Source: Pokkaliibacter sp046614695 (GTDB taxonomy: Bacteria > Pseudomonadota > Gammaproteobacteria > Pseudomonadales > Balneatricaceae). Taken from it: a stretch of DNA of 64,000 nucleotides. Below, piece by piece: positions 34,686-43,235 of this stretch. Within the stretch, counting starts at the first letter, position 1; each line of letters starts with the position of its first letter. The notes beneath the pieces are model-generated. The model was not told where the DNA came from. It did no database searches and saw only the letters and a program-made list of their open reading frames with translations. Where the stretch lies: NCBI RefSeq assembly GCF_046614695.1, contig NZ_JBKKHQ010000027.1, positions 55,649 to 119,648 on the forward strand. Direction: 5' to 3'. The translations under genes were made by a program, and so were the position numbers.

Positions 34686-34823
34686 CGGGAATTCCCAGCC
34701 GTTCATCACAAGTAGGATATCTGCCTGGCTGAATTACCATGACGATTCAGCAAGGCTTTGATAGGTAATAAGTCTATTAAGGCGTATTTGCACAAGGGCA
34801 ACAAGCGAAATCTTGGCACAACT

Positions 34824-35723
34824 TCATTCCTCGAGGGAATGAAGTGAGGAGGTGATCCATTCGACAAATGCGCGAATCTTGGGAACGTCTCCTTGTTGTT
34901 CGGCATGAGCAATGTAGTGAAGCCCGTGACTTGGCATCGGGGCATTAAAGGCGATCATGAGTTTGCCTTCGCCAAGTTCCTCTTCCACCAGATAGCGAGG
35001 AATCAAAGCGATACCATAGCCGGCCTGAGCCGCTCGGATACACATATAAAAAGTATCAAATCGGGGGCCGTGGTAGCTGTTGCTTGGAGTTAGCTCCAGT
35101 CGGGAAAACCAGGTGTGCCAGGCCTCAGGCCGCGAGGTGCACTGAATCAGAGTGCATTGCCCCAGCATTCTTGCATCGGTAATGGGCTGATTTTTCAGTA
35201 ATGATGGCGTACAGACGGGGACCACTTCTTCACTGAATAGCGCTCTGCAACGAGCGCCGGGTAGCTGCCCCTGGCCGAAGAAAAATGCAATGTCGGTTCG
35301 CGATTGCTGAAGATCAAAAGGTTCCAGCTCATTACGAATATCCAGTTGAATATTGGGATGCAACCGGGTGAATTCAGGCAGGCGTGGAATCAGCCAGCGG
35401 GCACCGAAGGTTGGTTGTGTCGCAATCCGAAGCACTTCGGCATCGCCTCCATACGTCAGGATATAGCGGCTGGAAATATCGACCTGATTAAGGATCTTAT
35501 CCACTTCAGTCAGGTACAGCGCACCTGCTGGAGTCAAATGAAGCCGTCGTCTCACCCGCGCAAAAAGCGGCTGACTAAGCATATCTTCCAGCTGAGCCAC
35601 CTGCTTGCTGACAGCGCTTTGGGTCAGGTGAAGTTCTTCGGCCGCACGGGTAAAGCTCAAATGCCTTGCCGCAGACTCAAAGCATTGCAAAGCCGTTAAT
35701 GAGGGCATCAGGCGTTTACGCAT
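34824..35723 (-). CDS. GcvA-like LysR-family regulator
   Basis: A 299-residue LysR protein. The N-terminal PSLTALQCFESAARHLSFTRAAEELHLTQSAVSKQVAQLE is the GcvA-type helix-turn-helix signature. The effector domain follows from residue 95 (EVLRIATQPTFGARWLIPRLPEF). The C-terminal part has an LIPRYLVEEELGEGKL effector-cleft segment. It is encoded 138 bases upstream of hglS on the same strand, so an autoregulated regulator of 2-oxoadipate/lysine breakdown is possible, but this is inference. Confidence 0.92.
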   Translation of the reverse strand: MRKRLMPSLTALQCFESAARHLSFTRAAEELHLTQSAVSKQVAQLEDMLSQPLFARVRRRLHLTPAGALYLTEVDKILNQVDISSRYILTYGGDAEVLRIATQPTFGARWLIPRLPEFTRLHPNIQLDIRNELEPFDLQQSRTDIAFFFGQGQLPGARCRALFSEEVVPVCTPSLLKNQPITDARMLGQCTLIQCTSRPEAWHTWFSRLELTPSNSYHGPRFDTFYMCIRAAQAGYGIALIPRYLVEEELGEGKLMIAFNAPMPSHGLHYIAHAEQQGDVPKIRAFVEWITSSLHSLEE

Positions 35724-35831
35724 AGCTGACCTGCTTTTAGAAGGAGTATTTATGGATTATTCCAGTTTGGAATGAACAGTAATAGTCCAAAGCGTACTCA
35801 TCTGGCGCTGGCGGTAGAAAAGAATAAGAAA

Positions 35832-35860
35832 TAAAAAAAGCCGCTCAAGAAGCGGCTTTT
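35832..35860 (-). terminator. Intrinsic terminator after ridA
   Basis: Read on the minus strand: AAAAGCCGCT-TCTTG-AGCGGCTTTTTTT. It lies 22 bases beyond the ridA stop. Confidence 0.9.
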
Positions 35861-35881
35861 CACAAGTGCTGGATTGGCGGG

Positions 35882-36232
35882 TCAGATTTCTGCGGCAACC
35901 ACGGAAATTTCGACCAGAAGCTCCTGGCGCGCCATACGAGCTTCAACACAGGCCCGGGCAGGGGCGTGACCTTCAGGAACCCAGGCATCCCATACCGCGT
36001 TCATGGCGGCGAAGTCTTTCATATCACGAATATAGATGGTCGCAGAAAGCATATGTTGGCGGCTGGAGCCCGCCTGAGTGAGAAGTGCGTCCACTTTGTC
36101 CAGCATGGTGCGAGTCTGCTCAGTGATGTCGGTATTGGCATCTGCGGCAACCTGACCACACAGGTAAATAGTACCGTTATGCTTAACGATACGGCTCATA
36201 CGCTGGCCAACTTCGAGGCGTTCGATGGACAT
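35882..36232 (-). CDS. ridA: RidA-family enamine/imine deaminase
   Basis: A 116-residue YjgF/YER057c/UK114 protein. It keeps the catalytic Arg in the PAR-x-C-V-E motif (HAPARACVEARM) and the following VEI segment. RidA trimers hydrolyse reactive 2-aminoacrylate and other imines made by PLP enzymes. The exact subgroup (archetypal RidA or Rid1-7) is not certain from reading. It is a single-gene unit ended by a terminator, downstream of pbpG. Confidence 0.88.
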   Translation of the reverse strand: MSIERLEVGQRMSRIVKHNGTIYLCGQVAADANTDITEQTRTMLDKVDALLTQAGSSRQHMLSATIYIRDMKDFAAMNAVWDAWVPEGHAPARACVEARMARQELLVEISVVAAEI

Positions 36233-36303
36233 TCAGCTATCTCCCACTGGGCATTAATAAAGCCTTGTATGGTAGCACAGCAGTATAAAGGCGTGAAAAT
36301 GAT

Positions 36304-36332
36304 AAGGCCGACAGTGATTTGCTGTCGGCCTT
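36304..36332 (-). terminator. Hairpin after pbpG
   Basis: AAGGCCGACAG-N7-CTGTCGGCCTT is an 11-bp perfect stem in the gap after pbpG. The T run on the minus strand is short, so termination may be partial. Confidence 0.75.
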
Positions 36333-36406
36333 AATGGTGATCATGAAATTAAGAGCTTTGAATCTGTGGTGCTGCAAGATGATTTATCGTCGATGGGAAG
36401 TCTTAT

Positions 36407-37354
36407 TCAGGTGCCATCTGCAACGGAGGACTCCAGCGCTGCGGCCTCGCGGATTCTCGCATCGCGGTATCTCACGACAGACTCAGGCAGCTTGGTGCTC
36501 TCTCCGGTCTCCAGGTAATGCCTCAGGCGCTGCGCATCGGCGAAGTGGGTGTATTTGCCATAGGCGTTCAGTGTCACGGTTGTGACAGGAACTCCTTTGA
36601 AATACGTTCGCATTACAAGGCAGTGACCCGCTTCATCGGTATAGCCCGTTTTGGTTAAGGCGATTTTCCAGTCTTTGTCATAGCGAAGCAGGCGATTGGT
36701 GTTGGCAAAGTGCAGACGATAGGTGGGTTTCTTGAAGATCACATCCTTGCCTACTGTCGTCGATAGCTCGGTCAGCATCGGGTATTGACGAGAGGCGACC
36801 AGCAGACGAGTAAGGTCGCGAGCGGTAGATACGTTGTTAGGTGATAGTCCGGTGGGATCTTCGTAATGGGTATTCTTCATGCCCAGGCGCTTTGCTTTGG
36901 CATTCATCGCTTTTATAAAGGCTTTGTAGCCGCCAGGGTAATGTTCCGCTAATGATGATGCCGCCCGGTTTTCAGAAGACATAAGCGCCAGCAGCATGAC
37001 TTCCTTTCGGCTTAATGTGCTGCCGACCCGGACCCGAGAGTATTCGTTTTCTAAAAACGGATTGCTTTTGGTTTCAATGCTGATTTGTTCGCTCATTGAT
37101 TGCTTGGCATCCAGCGTGACCATGGCAGTCATTAGCTTGGTAACGGAAGCAATCGGCATAATCTTGTCGGGATTGAAAGAATAGATAACGCGGTTATGTT
37201 TGAGGTCAAATACCATGGCGCTGGAAGAGGCAATTTCCTGCACCTCTGGCTTTTTATCCTTTGGCCCTGCCATTACGGCAGAAGGACTGCCTATGACCAG
37301 CGATGTGGCAATAAACAAAGATGCTGCGAGTTTGCGGCCGGAAATCTGAATCAT
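36407..37354 (-). CDS. pbpG: D-alanyl-D-alanine endopeptidase (penicillin-binding protein 7)
   Basis: A 315-residue periplasmic PBP7/8. A signal peptide (residues 1-29, ending VMA-G) precedes the S11-family catalytic motifs SVTK (Ser70, Lys73), SEN (Ser127, Asn129) and KTG in ALTKTGYT. It cleaves peptide cross-links in peptidoglycan. Length matches E. coli PbpG (310). The C-terminal tail is Ala/Arg/Glu-rich. It is divergent from the cidA/lrgA-type operon, which also affects cell-wall turnover. Confidence 0.94.
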   Translation of the reverse strand: MIQISGRKLAASLFIATSLVIGSPSAVMAGPKDKKPEVQEIASSSAMVFDLKHNRVIYSFNPDKIMPIASVTKLMTAMVTLDAKQSMSEQISIETKSNPFLENEYSRVRVGSTLSRKEVMLLALMSSENRAASSLAEHYPGGYKAFIKAMNAKAKRLGMKNTHYEDPTGLSPNNVSTARDLTRLLVASRQYPMLTELSTTVGKDVIFKKPTYRLHFANTNRLLRYDKDWKIALTKTGYTDEAGHCLVMRTYFKGVPVTTVTLNAYGKYTHFADAQRLRHYLETGESTKLPESVVRYRDARIREAAALESSVADGT

Positions 37355-37656
37355 AGGTATCTACTACTGTCCTGCCTGCAGTAACATTGAGTGACAATCG
37401 CAGGCGAGTTGCTGAAGTCTTATTCCAGACTATCCATTCTTCTCAAATCCGGCAATGCCCCGTGGATTGGCAAGTTGTAGAATTCTGGGACATTTGAGTT
37501 TCTGAGTATTACGGTCTGGTTTTAAAGTTACCTAAAATTACAAATAGGCTTGAATAAACGACGCTTTCGCTCGAATTAAGGCTGTTTGCAGTGCAGGGTT
37601 TGATTCAGTCTGGAATAAAAAATTCTTTGAACACTTTAGGCGTAGGGCGATAACAA
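37355..37656. other. Divergent promoter region, pbpG / lrgA-type
   Basis: About 300 AT-rich bases between divergent genes. TTGAAC-N16-GATAAC (37626-37653) resembles a promoter but would leave no leader before the lrgA-type ATG at 37657. No repeat, RNA or operator could be assigned with confidence. Confidence 0.35.
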
Positions 37657-38016
37657 ATGATCCAGGGTTTTATGATTCTGCTTTTTTGTCAGTTATTGGG
37701 AGAGTTTATTGTTCGGGGCTTTGAATGGCCATTTCCAGGTCCGGTAATGGGTATGGTTATTCTATTAGTGGGTTTAGTTGTATACGGCGAAGTGCCGGAA
37801 GGTCTGCGCCCTGTCAGTGATGGCCTACTCAAATATTTATCACTGCTTTTTGTCCCGGCGGGAGTGGGGCTCATGACTCATTACGATCTAATCAGCCAGG
37901 ATCTGCTGGCGATTGCCTTGGCCATTGTTGTGAGCTCAATAGTGAGTATGGTGGTGTGCACTTGGCTAATGAAGCACCTTCTTGGACGTAGCCAGCACGA
38001 GGAGTTTCAGGAGTGA
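37657..38016 (+). CDS. CidA/LrgA-family holin-like membrane protein
   Basis: A 119-residue protein with four hydrophobic helices and the family motif FPGPVMGMVILL followed by LRPVSDGLLKYLSLLFVPAGVGLM. CidA/LrgA proteins work with LrgB-type partners and affect autolysis or metabolite export across the inner membrane. AGGGCG lies about seven bases before the ATG. Its stop overlaps the GTG of the lrgB gene by four bases, as usual for this pair. Confidence 0.93.
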   Translation: MIQGFMILLFCQLLGEFIVRGFEWPFPGPVMGMVILLVGLVVYGEVPEGLRPVSDGLLKYLSLLFVPAGVGLMTHYDLISQDLLAIALAIVVSSIVSMVVCTWLMKHLLGRSQHEEFQE

Positions 38017-38735
38017 GTTCTGTAAGCGAAGTCATCAAAGGGGTGGAACAGGGAAATCTTATCTGGCTACTGATGACGCTTGCGGCTTATTCGCTGGGCC
38101 TGTGGCTCAACCGAAAGCTGGGTGGGTCTCCCTGGTTGCATCCGGTCTTGCTGGCGATGGCAATGCTTATTACCTTGCTGGTGGTGTTGGGCGTTCCCTA
38201 TAAAACCTACTTCTCTGGCGCTCAGTTGATTCATTTTTTGCTTGGGCCTGCGACGGTGGCGCTTGCTGTACCTCTTTATGATCATCTTTCCAAAGTACGA
38301 GAGATTCTCGGCGTCTTACTAATGACTTGCCTGGCTGGCGCTATCGTTGCTGCATTGACCGCTGCCGGAGTTGCCCTGCTTTTGCGGGCTGATCATCAGA
38401 CCGTGCTTTCAATTATGCCCAAGTCTGTCACTTCGCCGATTGCGATGGGGGTTGCTGAAACCCTGGGTGGTATTCCTTCATTAACTGCGGGACTTGTGCT
38501 GATAACCGGTGCCTTTGGTTGTATGGCAGGGCCACTGGTTTTTCGGTGGATGAAGGTTGAAGATCCGCGAGTGAAGGGCTTTGTGCTTGGCGTGACGGCC
38601 CATGGCTTTGGAACGGCGCATGCTTTTCAGTATGGCGCTGTCGCAGGGGCGTTTGGTGGGCTGGCTATTGGCATGGCAGGACTGTTTACCGCATTTTTTC
38701 TACCGGCGCTAGCACACTTACTGGGTCTGACCTGA
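38013..38735 (+). CDS. lrgB: LrgB-family membrane protein
   Basis: A 240-residue polytopic protein matching LrgB/YohK: WLHPVLLAMAMLI, FLLGPATVALAVPLYDH, MPKSVTSPIAMGVAE and LGVTAHGFGTAHAFQ. It pairs with the CidA/LrgA-type protein encoded just before it. The GTG start overlaps the previous gene. Recent work on plant and bacterial members suggests glycolate/pyruvate-type export, but the substrate here is unknown. Confidence 0.95.
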   Translation: MSSVSEVIKGVEQGNLIWLLMTLAAYSLGLWLNRKLGGSPWLHPVLLAMAMLITLLVVLGVPYKTYFSGAQLIHFLLGPATVALAVPLYDHLSKVREILGVLLMTCLAGAIVAALTAAGVALLLRADHQTVLSIMPKSVTSPIAMGVAETLGGIPSLTAGLVLITGAFGCMAGPLVFRWMKVEDPRVKGFVLGVTAHGFGTAHAFQYGAVAGAFGGLAIGMAGLFTAFFLPALAHLLGLT

Positions 38736-38775
38736 TTCAACTAAATTCACAGACTTCTGAGCTTAAAGATATCTG

Positions 38776-38825
38776 AGTTCAGAGACAGCTGAACTGTCAG
38801 GATGAGACTCTTCTCACCCTGACAG
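38776..38825. repeat. Two adjacent inverted repeats between convergent genes
   Basis: AGTTCAG-AGACAG-CTGAACT (38776-38795) overlaps a longer hairpin at 38794-38825: CTGTCAGG-A-TGAGA, loop CTCT, TCTCA-C-CCTGACAG, with one A-C mismatch. No T run follows at once. They probably end transcription of lrgB and the lipoprotein gene, or fold as alternatives. Confidence 0.65.
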
Positions 38826-38839
38826 AGTCGTTCGCACTT

Positions 38840-39436
38840 TTAATCGAGAAATATGCTGTTCTGCCCGCCAACTTCATCAAATTTGGCTGAACCTGTGTAA
38901 CCGGGAAGATCAGTCGGAGCGCCGATCATAGCTGAGTTCTGTGCTGCCCTGAATTGCGCCGCGCAGCCGATGGTTTCATCTTTGGGGGTGGTTTTCATCT
39001 GACCATTAATCAAACCGGATGCGGGATTAAAAACACCGGTGAATACCACTTTACGCTCAGAGGTGAAAATCGGCAGGCTGCCATCAATGAACCAGCTTCC
39101 ACCTTTTACCGGCGCTTCTGCATAGAAATAGCCTCCAGGGCTAACAGGCGTTTTAAAGGTGATGGGGTCGCTGGGGCGCAGGGTGCCGGTTACCCATCCA
39201 TCCTTAACGTTCAGCTCTATTTGGTCAGAGAAGCCTGGGCAATAGATCTGAGCGCGGGAAGACATCACATGGGCAAAGTGAGTACGGGTCTGCGCCCAGG
39301 CCTGACCTTTCCACGTACCGTCATAAGTGTGAGCAAGATCCCGTCCTTCCGGTGCCACTGTCTTGGGCTGGTTGGCTTGGCATCCTGCCAGTAGTGTTGC
39401 TGCAGCAACTGCCGAGAGTAGTAGTTTGGTGCGCAT
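38840..39436 (-). CDS. Hypothetical lipoprotein
   Basis: A 198-residue protein with a lipoprotein signal peptide ending in LLAGC (Cys19). The mature part has YDGTWKGQAWAQTRTHFAHV, a repeated Gly/Trp/Phe pattern typical of small beta-barrel domains, and two lone Cys residues. I do not recognise the family. The ATG at 39436 has AAAGGA upstream; the frame stays open to 39571 but that part lacks support. It is a single gene, convergent with lrgB. Confidence 0.8.
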   Translation of the reverse strand: MRTKLLLSAVAAATLLAGCQANQPKTVAPEGRDLAHTYDGTWKGQAWAQTRTHFAHVMSSRAQIYCPGFSDQIELNVKDGWVTGTLRPSDPITFKTPVSPGGYFYAEAPVKGGSWFIDGSLPIFTSERKVVFTGVFNPASGLINGQMKTTPKDETIGCAAQFRAAQNSAMIGAPTDLPGYTGSAKFDEVGGQNSIFLD

Positions 39437-39605
39437 GAGTAGATGTCCTTTGGGTAAACAGCCTGAGACATTCGCAATGTCTGAATGCTGCATCATTCCT
39501 TGTTTATCTGGGGTTTGGAGCATCATTAAGCAACGTCCCGGACAAGAGATGCACAGTTGCCAGAAATGCAAAGAAAGTGTGATGCAAATCTGTACAGAGG
39601 ATGGT

Positions 39606-39614
39606 TGTTATAAG
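39606..39614 (+). promoter_or_regulatory. Extended -10 promoter candidate
   Basis: TG-T-TATAAG is a good extended -10 element reading rightwards into a region with no gene and with a strong terminator 240 bases later. No clear -35 is present, which extended -10 promoters tolerate. Confidence 0.4.
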
Positions 39615-39620
39615 TGAAAA

Positions 39621-39880
39621 ATCATCCAGAGGGATCACTGTACAGAAGTGAGGTGAGTGCTAGTCTTCTATTAACAGTTTTGATGGTTAAGCTCCCCTGA
39701 GGGGATAGGAAACGCTACTTTGATTGGGCGTCTGTTTTAAGTCTCAAAACTGTACGGATGCAGCCTTGCGCTGCATCCGGGCATTATTCTACCGGTGCTG
39801 CCGGTTTGCATGGTCAACCTTCAAGCGTAAAGGGACTTTCTCTTCTCAACGTCAGCAGAGCCAAGGCTCTGCTTTTTTTT
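39621..39880 (+). ncRNA. Candidate small RNA
   Basis: No gene is encoded here, yet a rightward intrinsic terminator sits at 39855-39880 with no rightward gene before it. Inside are a perfect 10-bp hairpin at 39755-39779 (CGGATGCAGC, loop CTTGC, GCTGCATCCG) and a smaller ACCGG-TGCTG-CCGGT hairpin at 39791-39805. A CCCC-TGA-GGGG element lies near 39693. The 5' end is set only by the candidate promoter at 39606-39614, so the transcript could be shorter. I cannot match it to a known RNA family. Confidence 0.45.
39855..39880 (+). terminator. Rightward intrinsic terminator without an upstream gene
   Basis: GCAGAGCC-AA-GGCTCTGC followed by eight T residues. On the minus strand there is no T run after the stem, so it does not serve the leftward aroG gene. 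Confidence 0.88.
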
Positions 39881-39918
39881 GTCTCGATAAATCCCGGACC
39901 TGACTTGAGGGTTAGCTG

Positions 39919-40992
39919 TTAGCGAATCCGCGCCGGCAGGACGTCTTTCAGCTTGGCATGCATGTCACGCAGGCATTTATCCGTGGTTTCCCAGCTGATG
40001 CAGCCATCAGTGATCGACACGCCGTATTTCATGTCGTTCAGGTCGGCAGGGATGCTCTGGTTGCCTTCATTAATATGGCTTTCGATCATCAGGCCAATAA
40101 TGGACTTGTTGCCTTCCAGAATCTGGTTGGCGACGTTGTCTGCGACCAGAGGTTGCAGTTGAGGTTTTTTGCTGGAGTTAGCGTGGCTGCAGTCGACCAT
40201 AATGTTGGTGGAGACGCCCGCTTTGCTCAGTTCCTCTTCACACAGGGCTACGCTTACCGAGTCATAGTTAGGTTTGCCGTTGCCACCACGCAGAACAATG
40301 TGGCCATAGGCATTGCCGCGAGTGCGGGTAATCGCCACTTTGCCTTGCTCATCAATGCCCAGAAAACGGTGAGGATGAGCGACTGACTGCAGAGCGTTGA
40401 TGGCCACACTGAAGCCGCCATCGGTGCCGTTCTTGAAGCCGACTGCGCAGGACAGGCCACTGGCCATTTCACGGTGAGTCTGGCTTTCAGTGGTACGGGC
40501 GCCGATCGCTGACCAGCTGATCAGGTCCTGCATGTATTGGGGAGAAATCGGGTCAAGCGCTTCAGTTGCCAGCGGCAAGCCCATTTCAGACAGATCCAGC
40601 AACAGTTTACGCGCAGTAAACAGGCCGGTTTCGATGTCAAATGAGTCATCCAGATAGGGGTCGTTAATCAGACCCTTCCAGCCAACGGTCGTTCTGGGTT
40701 TTTCAAAATACACACGCATGACAATATACAGAGTATCGGAGAGCTCATCCGCCAGGGCTTTGAGGCGTTTGGCATAATCCTTTGCTGCATCAACATCATG
40801 GATAGAGCAGGGGCCGATCACCAGCATCAGGCGGTGGTCTTTGCCATCAAGGATATTACGTACGGTTTCACGACCGTTAATAACGGTGTTGCGCGCGCGC
40901 TCAGAGATGGGCAGCTTGGCTTTCAGCTCGTCCGGGGTGGACAGCAGGGTTTGAGATTCGATATTGAGATTGTCAACGCGTGAGTCTGTCAT
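39919..40992 (-). CDS. aroG: 3-deoxy-7-phosphoheptulonate (DAHP) synthase, class I
   Basis: A 357-residue AroF/G/H-type enzyme with LMLVIGPCSIHDVDAAKDYAKRL, VYFEKPRTTVGWKGL, IGARTTESQTHREMASGLS and DCSHANSSK (metal and substrate residues). It joins PEP and erythrose 4-phosphate to start the shikimate pathway. Which aromatic amino acid inhibits it cannot be read reliably, so the symbol is a family-level choice. Its leader on the minus strand holds two small tetraloop hairpins just before the AGGAAAG binding site. Confidence 0.93.
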   Translation of the reverse strand: MTDSRVDNLNIESQTLLSTPDELKAKLPISERARNTVINGRETVRNILDGKDHRLMLVIGPCSIHDVDAAKDYAKRLKALADELSDTLYIVMRVYFEKPRTTVGWKGLINDPYLDDSFDIETGLFTARKLLLDLSEMGLPLATEALDPISPQYMQDLISWSAIGARTTESQTHREMASGLSCAVGFKNGTDGGFSVAINALQSVAHPHRFLGIDEQGKVAITRTRGNAYGHIVLRGGNGKPNYDSVSVALCEEELSKAGVSTNIMVDCSHANSSKKPQLQPLVADNVANQILEGNKSIIGLMIESHINEGNQSIPADLNDMKYGVSITDGCISWETTDKCLRDMHAKLKDVLPARIR

Positions 40993-41002
40993 TTTCTTTC
41001 CT

Positions 41003-41051
41003 GGTCTTTCGACCTATATACTTAAGCCCTTTTGTGACGGCTCGGGCCGTC
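41003..41051 (-). promoter_or_regulatory. Structured leader of DAHP synthase gene
   Basis: On the minus strand, GACGGC-CCGA-GCCGTC (41036-41051) and GGTC-GAAA-GACC (41003-41014) form two short hairpins with stable tetraloops. The second ends just before the ribosome binding site. No leader peptide rich in aromatic residues was found. Confidence 0.35.
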
Positions 41052-41189
41052 CCCGGTATTTTTTACCATAGAGCGGCGGTGTGCCCAAGCTTGGAATGCT
41101 CAGTTGATTGATTTTACGGGCATTTCGACGGGAACTTATTGTCGTTTGGCGGCTCTATCTGGTGTGCTGTTCATGGATTGGTCATCTTT

Positions 41190-43061
41190 ATGCATTTAGT
41201 AAGAATTTCTCTGGCGCTGCTGGTTCTGCTGTCCGGTCAATGTTTTGCCGGTCTGTTTGATAAGCCTGCCAATCCCTTGGCTTCCTCATCCGGTAATGAG
41301 CCTTTACCTGTTGAACAGGCGTTTGTGTTTACCACGAACCCTTCTTCCCCCGGCGTATTGGATCTCACATGGGCAGTTCAGCCTGACTATTACCTGTACC
41401 GCGATAAAATCCATGTGAGTGTCGATACCGACAAGGTGAAGACCGAAGTGGACATTCCTGAGCTGGGGGATCTCAAACAAGACCCGTTATTCGGCGATGT
41501 GCAGGTTTTCCACCAGAGTGCGGATGCTCATGTTCGCTACTGGTCACCACAAGGGCTAACTTCCGCGATTCTGACGGTGTCTTATCAGGGGTGCTGGGAA
41601 GGGGGGATTTGCTTTCCTCCCCAGCAACGCACGATCCAACTGTCGGGCATTCCTCAGGAGAAGCCGGGTCTGACAGCGGGCAATGCCGCTGCTTCAGCTG
41701 CTAAAACTGAAGCAGCGCAAGGGAAAGGTGTCACCCCACCGCCTGAAAATATCGATGCCTGGCTGAGTGCCGGCCAGGGGGCTTTCTTTTCACTGTTGAA
41801 TGGCCAGTCGCTCTGGTTTGTCCTTGGAGTGTTCTTTATCGCTGGGCTGGGTCTTTCTCTGACTCCCTGCGTGTTTCCGATGATTCCTATTCTCTCCAGC
41901 ATGATCGCTGGCCAAAAAGGTGCGATGACCGGAAGACGTGGTTTCGTGCTCTCATTGGTATACGTCCTCGCCATGTCGATGACATATACATTGGCAGGTG
42001 TGTTTGCCGGTCTTGCAGGAGCCAATATTCAGGCGCAGCTGCAGTCTCCCTGGGTCCTTGGATCCATGGCGGTCTTCTTCGTGCTGTTTGCCCTGGCGAT
42101 GTTCGATGTCATTACTATCCAGATGCCTTCTGCTCTGCAGTCACGCCTTAACGACCTGTCCGGACGTGGTCAGAAACGCGGTGGCTATCTCGGTATTACG
42201 CTAATGGGCATACTGTCTGCCCTGATCGTCGGCCCCTGTGTCGCAGCACCCTTGGCGGGAGCACTGCTCTTTATCGGTCAGCAGGGTTCTCCTGTTGTTG
42301 GTGGAGTGGCGCTGTTCGCCATGAGTCTTGGGATGGGGGGGCCTTTATTAATTGCCGGGAGTTCGGCGGGGCACTTTTTGCCACGCGCTGGCCAATGGAT
42401 GAATACAGTCAAAAAAGTCTTCGGTGTCCTGATGCTGCTGATGGCGCTATGGCTGCTTGAACGTTTTATTCCTTGGGTGTGGGTGTTGTTGTTATTGAGT
42501 GCGCTGTGCGTCGTGACTGCTGTCGTGATGGGTGCATTAGATACGGCGGTGTCATCAGGCCAGCGTTTTGTCAAAGGGTTAGCCTGCTTGCTATTGATCT
42601 ATGGTTTATCACTGGCGCTGGGTGTGGCGGGTGGCGGCCGTAGCTTGCTGACTCCACTTGATGTGTATACCGGTGGCGTATCCAGCAAAACCGAGCAGCC
42701 AGGGCTTAAGTTTGAGCGCGTTACCGGTTGGGATGAGTTACAGCAGGCGCTCTCTGCTGCTCATGCTGAAGGTAAGCCCGTAATGCTGGATTTCTACGCT
42801 GACTGGTGCATTTCCTGTAAAGAGCTGGAGTTTGGCACCTTTAAGGATCCGCAGGTCATACAGGCGCTGAGTTCTTATAAGCTGATTCAGGTGGATGTGA
42901 CAGCGAATACTGCGGACCATAAGCGTATGTATGATTTTTACCAACTGGTTGGGCCGCCTGCGATGATCTTTTACAGCAAGGATGGCGAGTATCTGCAAGA
43001 TAAAAGCTGGTCGGGCGTTCTTAATGCGGAGCAGTTTCTCGGCCACCTCCCAGTGTATTAA
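41190..43061 (+). CDS. dsbD: Thiol:disulfide interchange protein DsbD
   Basis: A 623-residue three-part protein. A signal peptide (residues 1-21) leads to a periplasmic alpha domain with the Cys pair in YQGCWEGGICFPP. Then comes an eight-helix membrane domain with Cys in LTPCVFPM and VGPCVAAP, and a thioredoxin-like gamma domain with YADWCISCKELE. It carries electrons from cytoplasmic thioredoxin to periplasmic DsbC and similar proteins. The ATG at 41190 gives the signal peptide; in-frame starts upstream at 41139 lack support. No strong ribosome binding site is visible. Confidence 0.95.
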   Translation: MHLVRISLALLVLLSGQCFAGLFDKPANPLASSSGNEPLPVEQAFVFTTNPSSPGVLDLTWAVQPDYYLYRDKIHVSVDTDKVKTEVDIPELGDLKQDPLFGDVQVFHQSADAHVRYWSPQGLTSAILTVSYQGCWEGGICFPPQQRTIQLSGIPQEKPGLTAGNAAASAAKTEAAQGKGVTPPPENIDAWLSAGQGAFFSLLNGQSLWFVLGVFFIAGLGLSLTPCVFPMIPILSSMIAGQKGAMTGRRGFVLSLVYVLAMSMTYTLAGVFAGLAGANIQAQLQSPWVLGSMAVFFVLFALAMFDVITIQMPSALQSRLNDLSGRGQKRGGYLGITLMGILSALIVGPCVAAPLAGALLFIGQQGSPVVGGVALFAMSLGMGGPLLIAGSSAGHFLPRAGQWMNTVKKVFGVLMLLMALWLLERFIPWVWVLLLLSALCVVTAVVMGALDTAVSSGQRFVKGLACLLLIYGLSLALGVAGGGRSLLTPLDVYTGGVSSKTEQPGLKFERVTGWDELQQALSAAHAEGKPVMLDFYADWCISCKELEFGTFKDPQVIQALSSYKLIQVDVTANTADHKRMYDFYQLVGPPAMIFYSKDGEYLQDKSWSGVLNAEQFLGHLPVY

Positions 43062-43109
43062 CGAAGCTGGGAGCCTTCTTTCCAGAAGCCGAATTTCATA
43101 AGAAAAGAG

Positions 43110-43197
43110 ATATAAGAAATTCCCTGCTTGTATCCTGTTCCGAGGTTATCTAGATTTAGTGAATTAAGATGGTTTCTTTTATAACTTTATCTTATAT
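43110..43197. promoter_or_regulatory. Spaced inverted repeats upstream of cysB
   Basis: ATATAAGA (43110-43117) and TCTTATAT (43190-43197) are perfect inverted copies, each next to an ATTCC-like sequence. CysB represses its own gene in enterics through AT-rich half-sites; this could be such a site, but the match is loose. Confidence 0.3.
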
Positions 43198-43235
43198 TCC
43201 TCGACGCTCATATCAGGTTCGGTTCGGGAGGAGCA

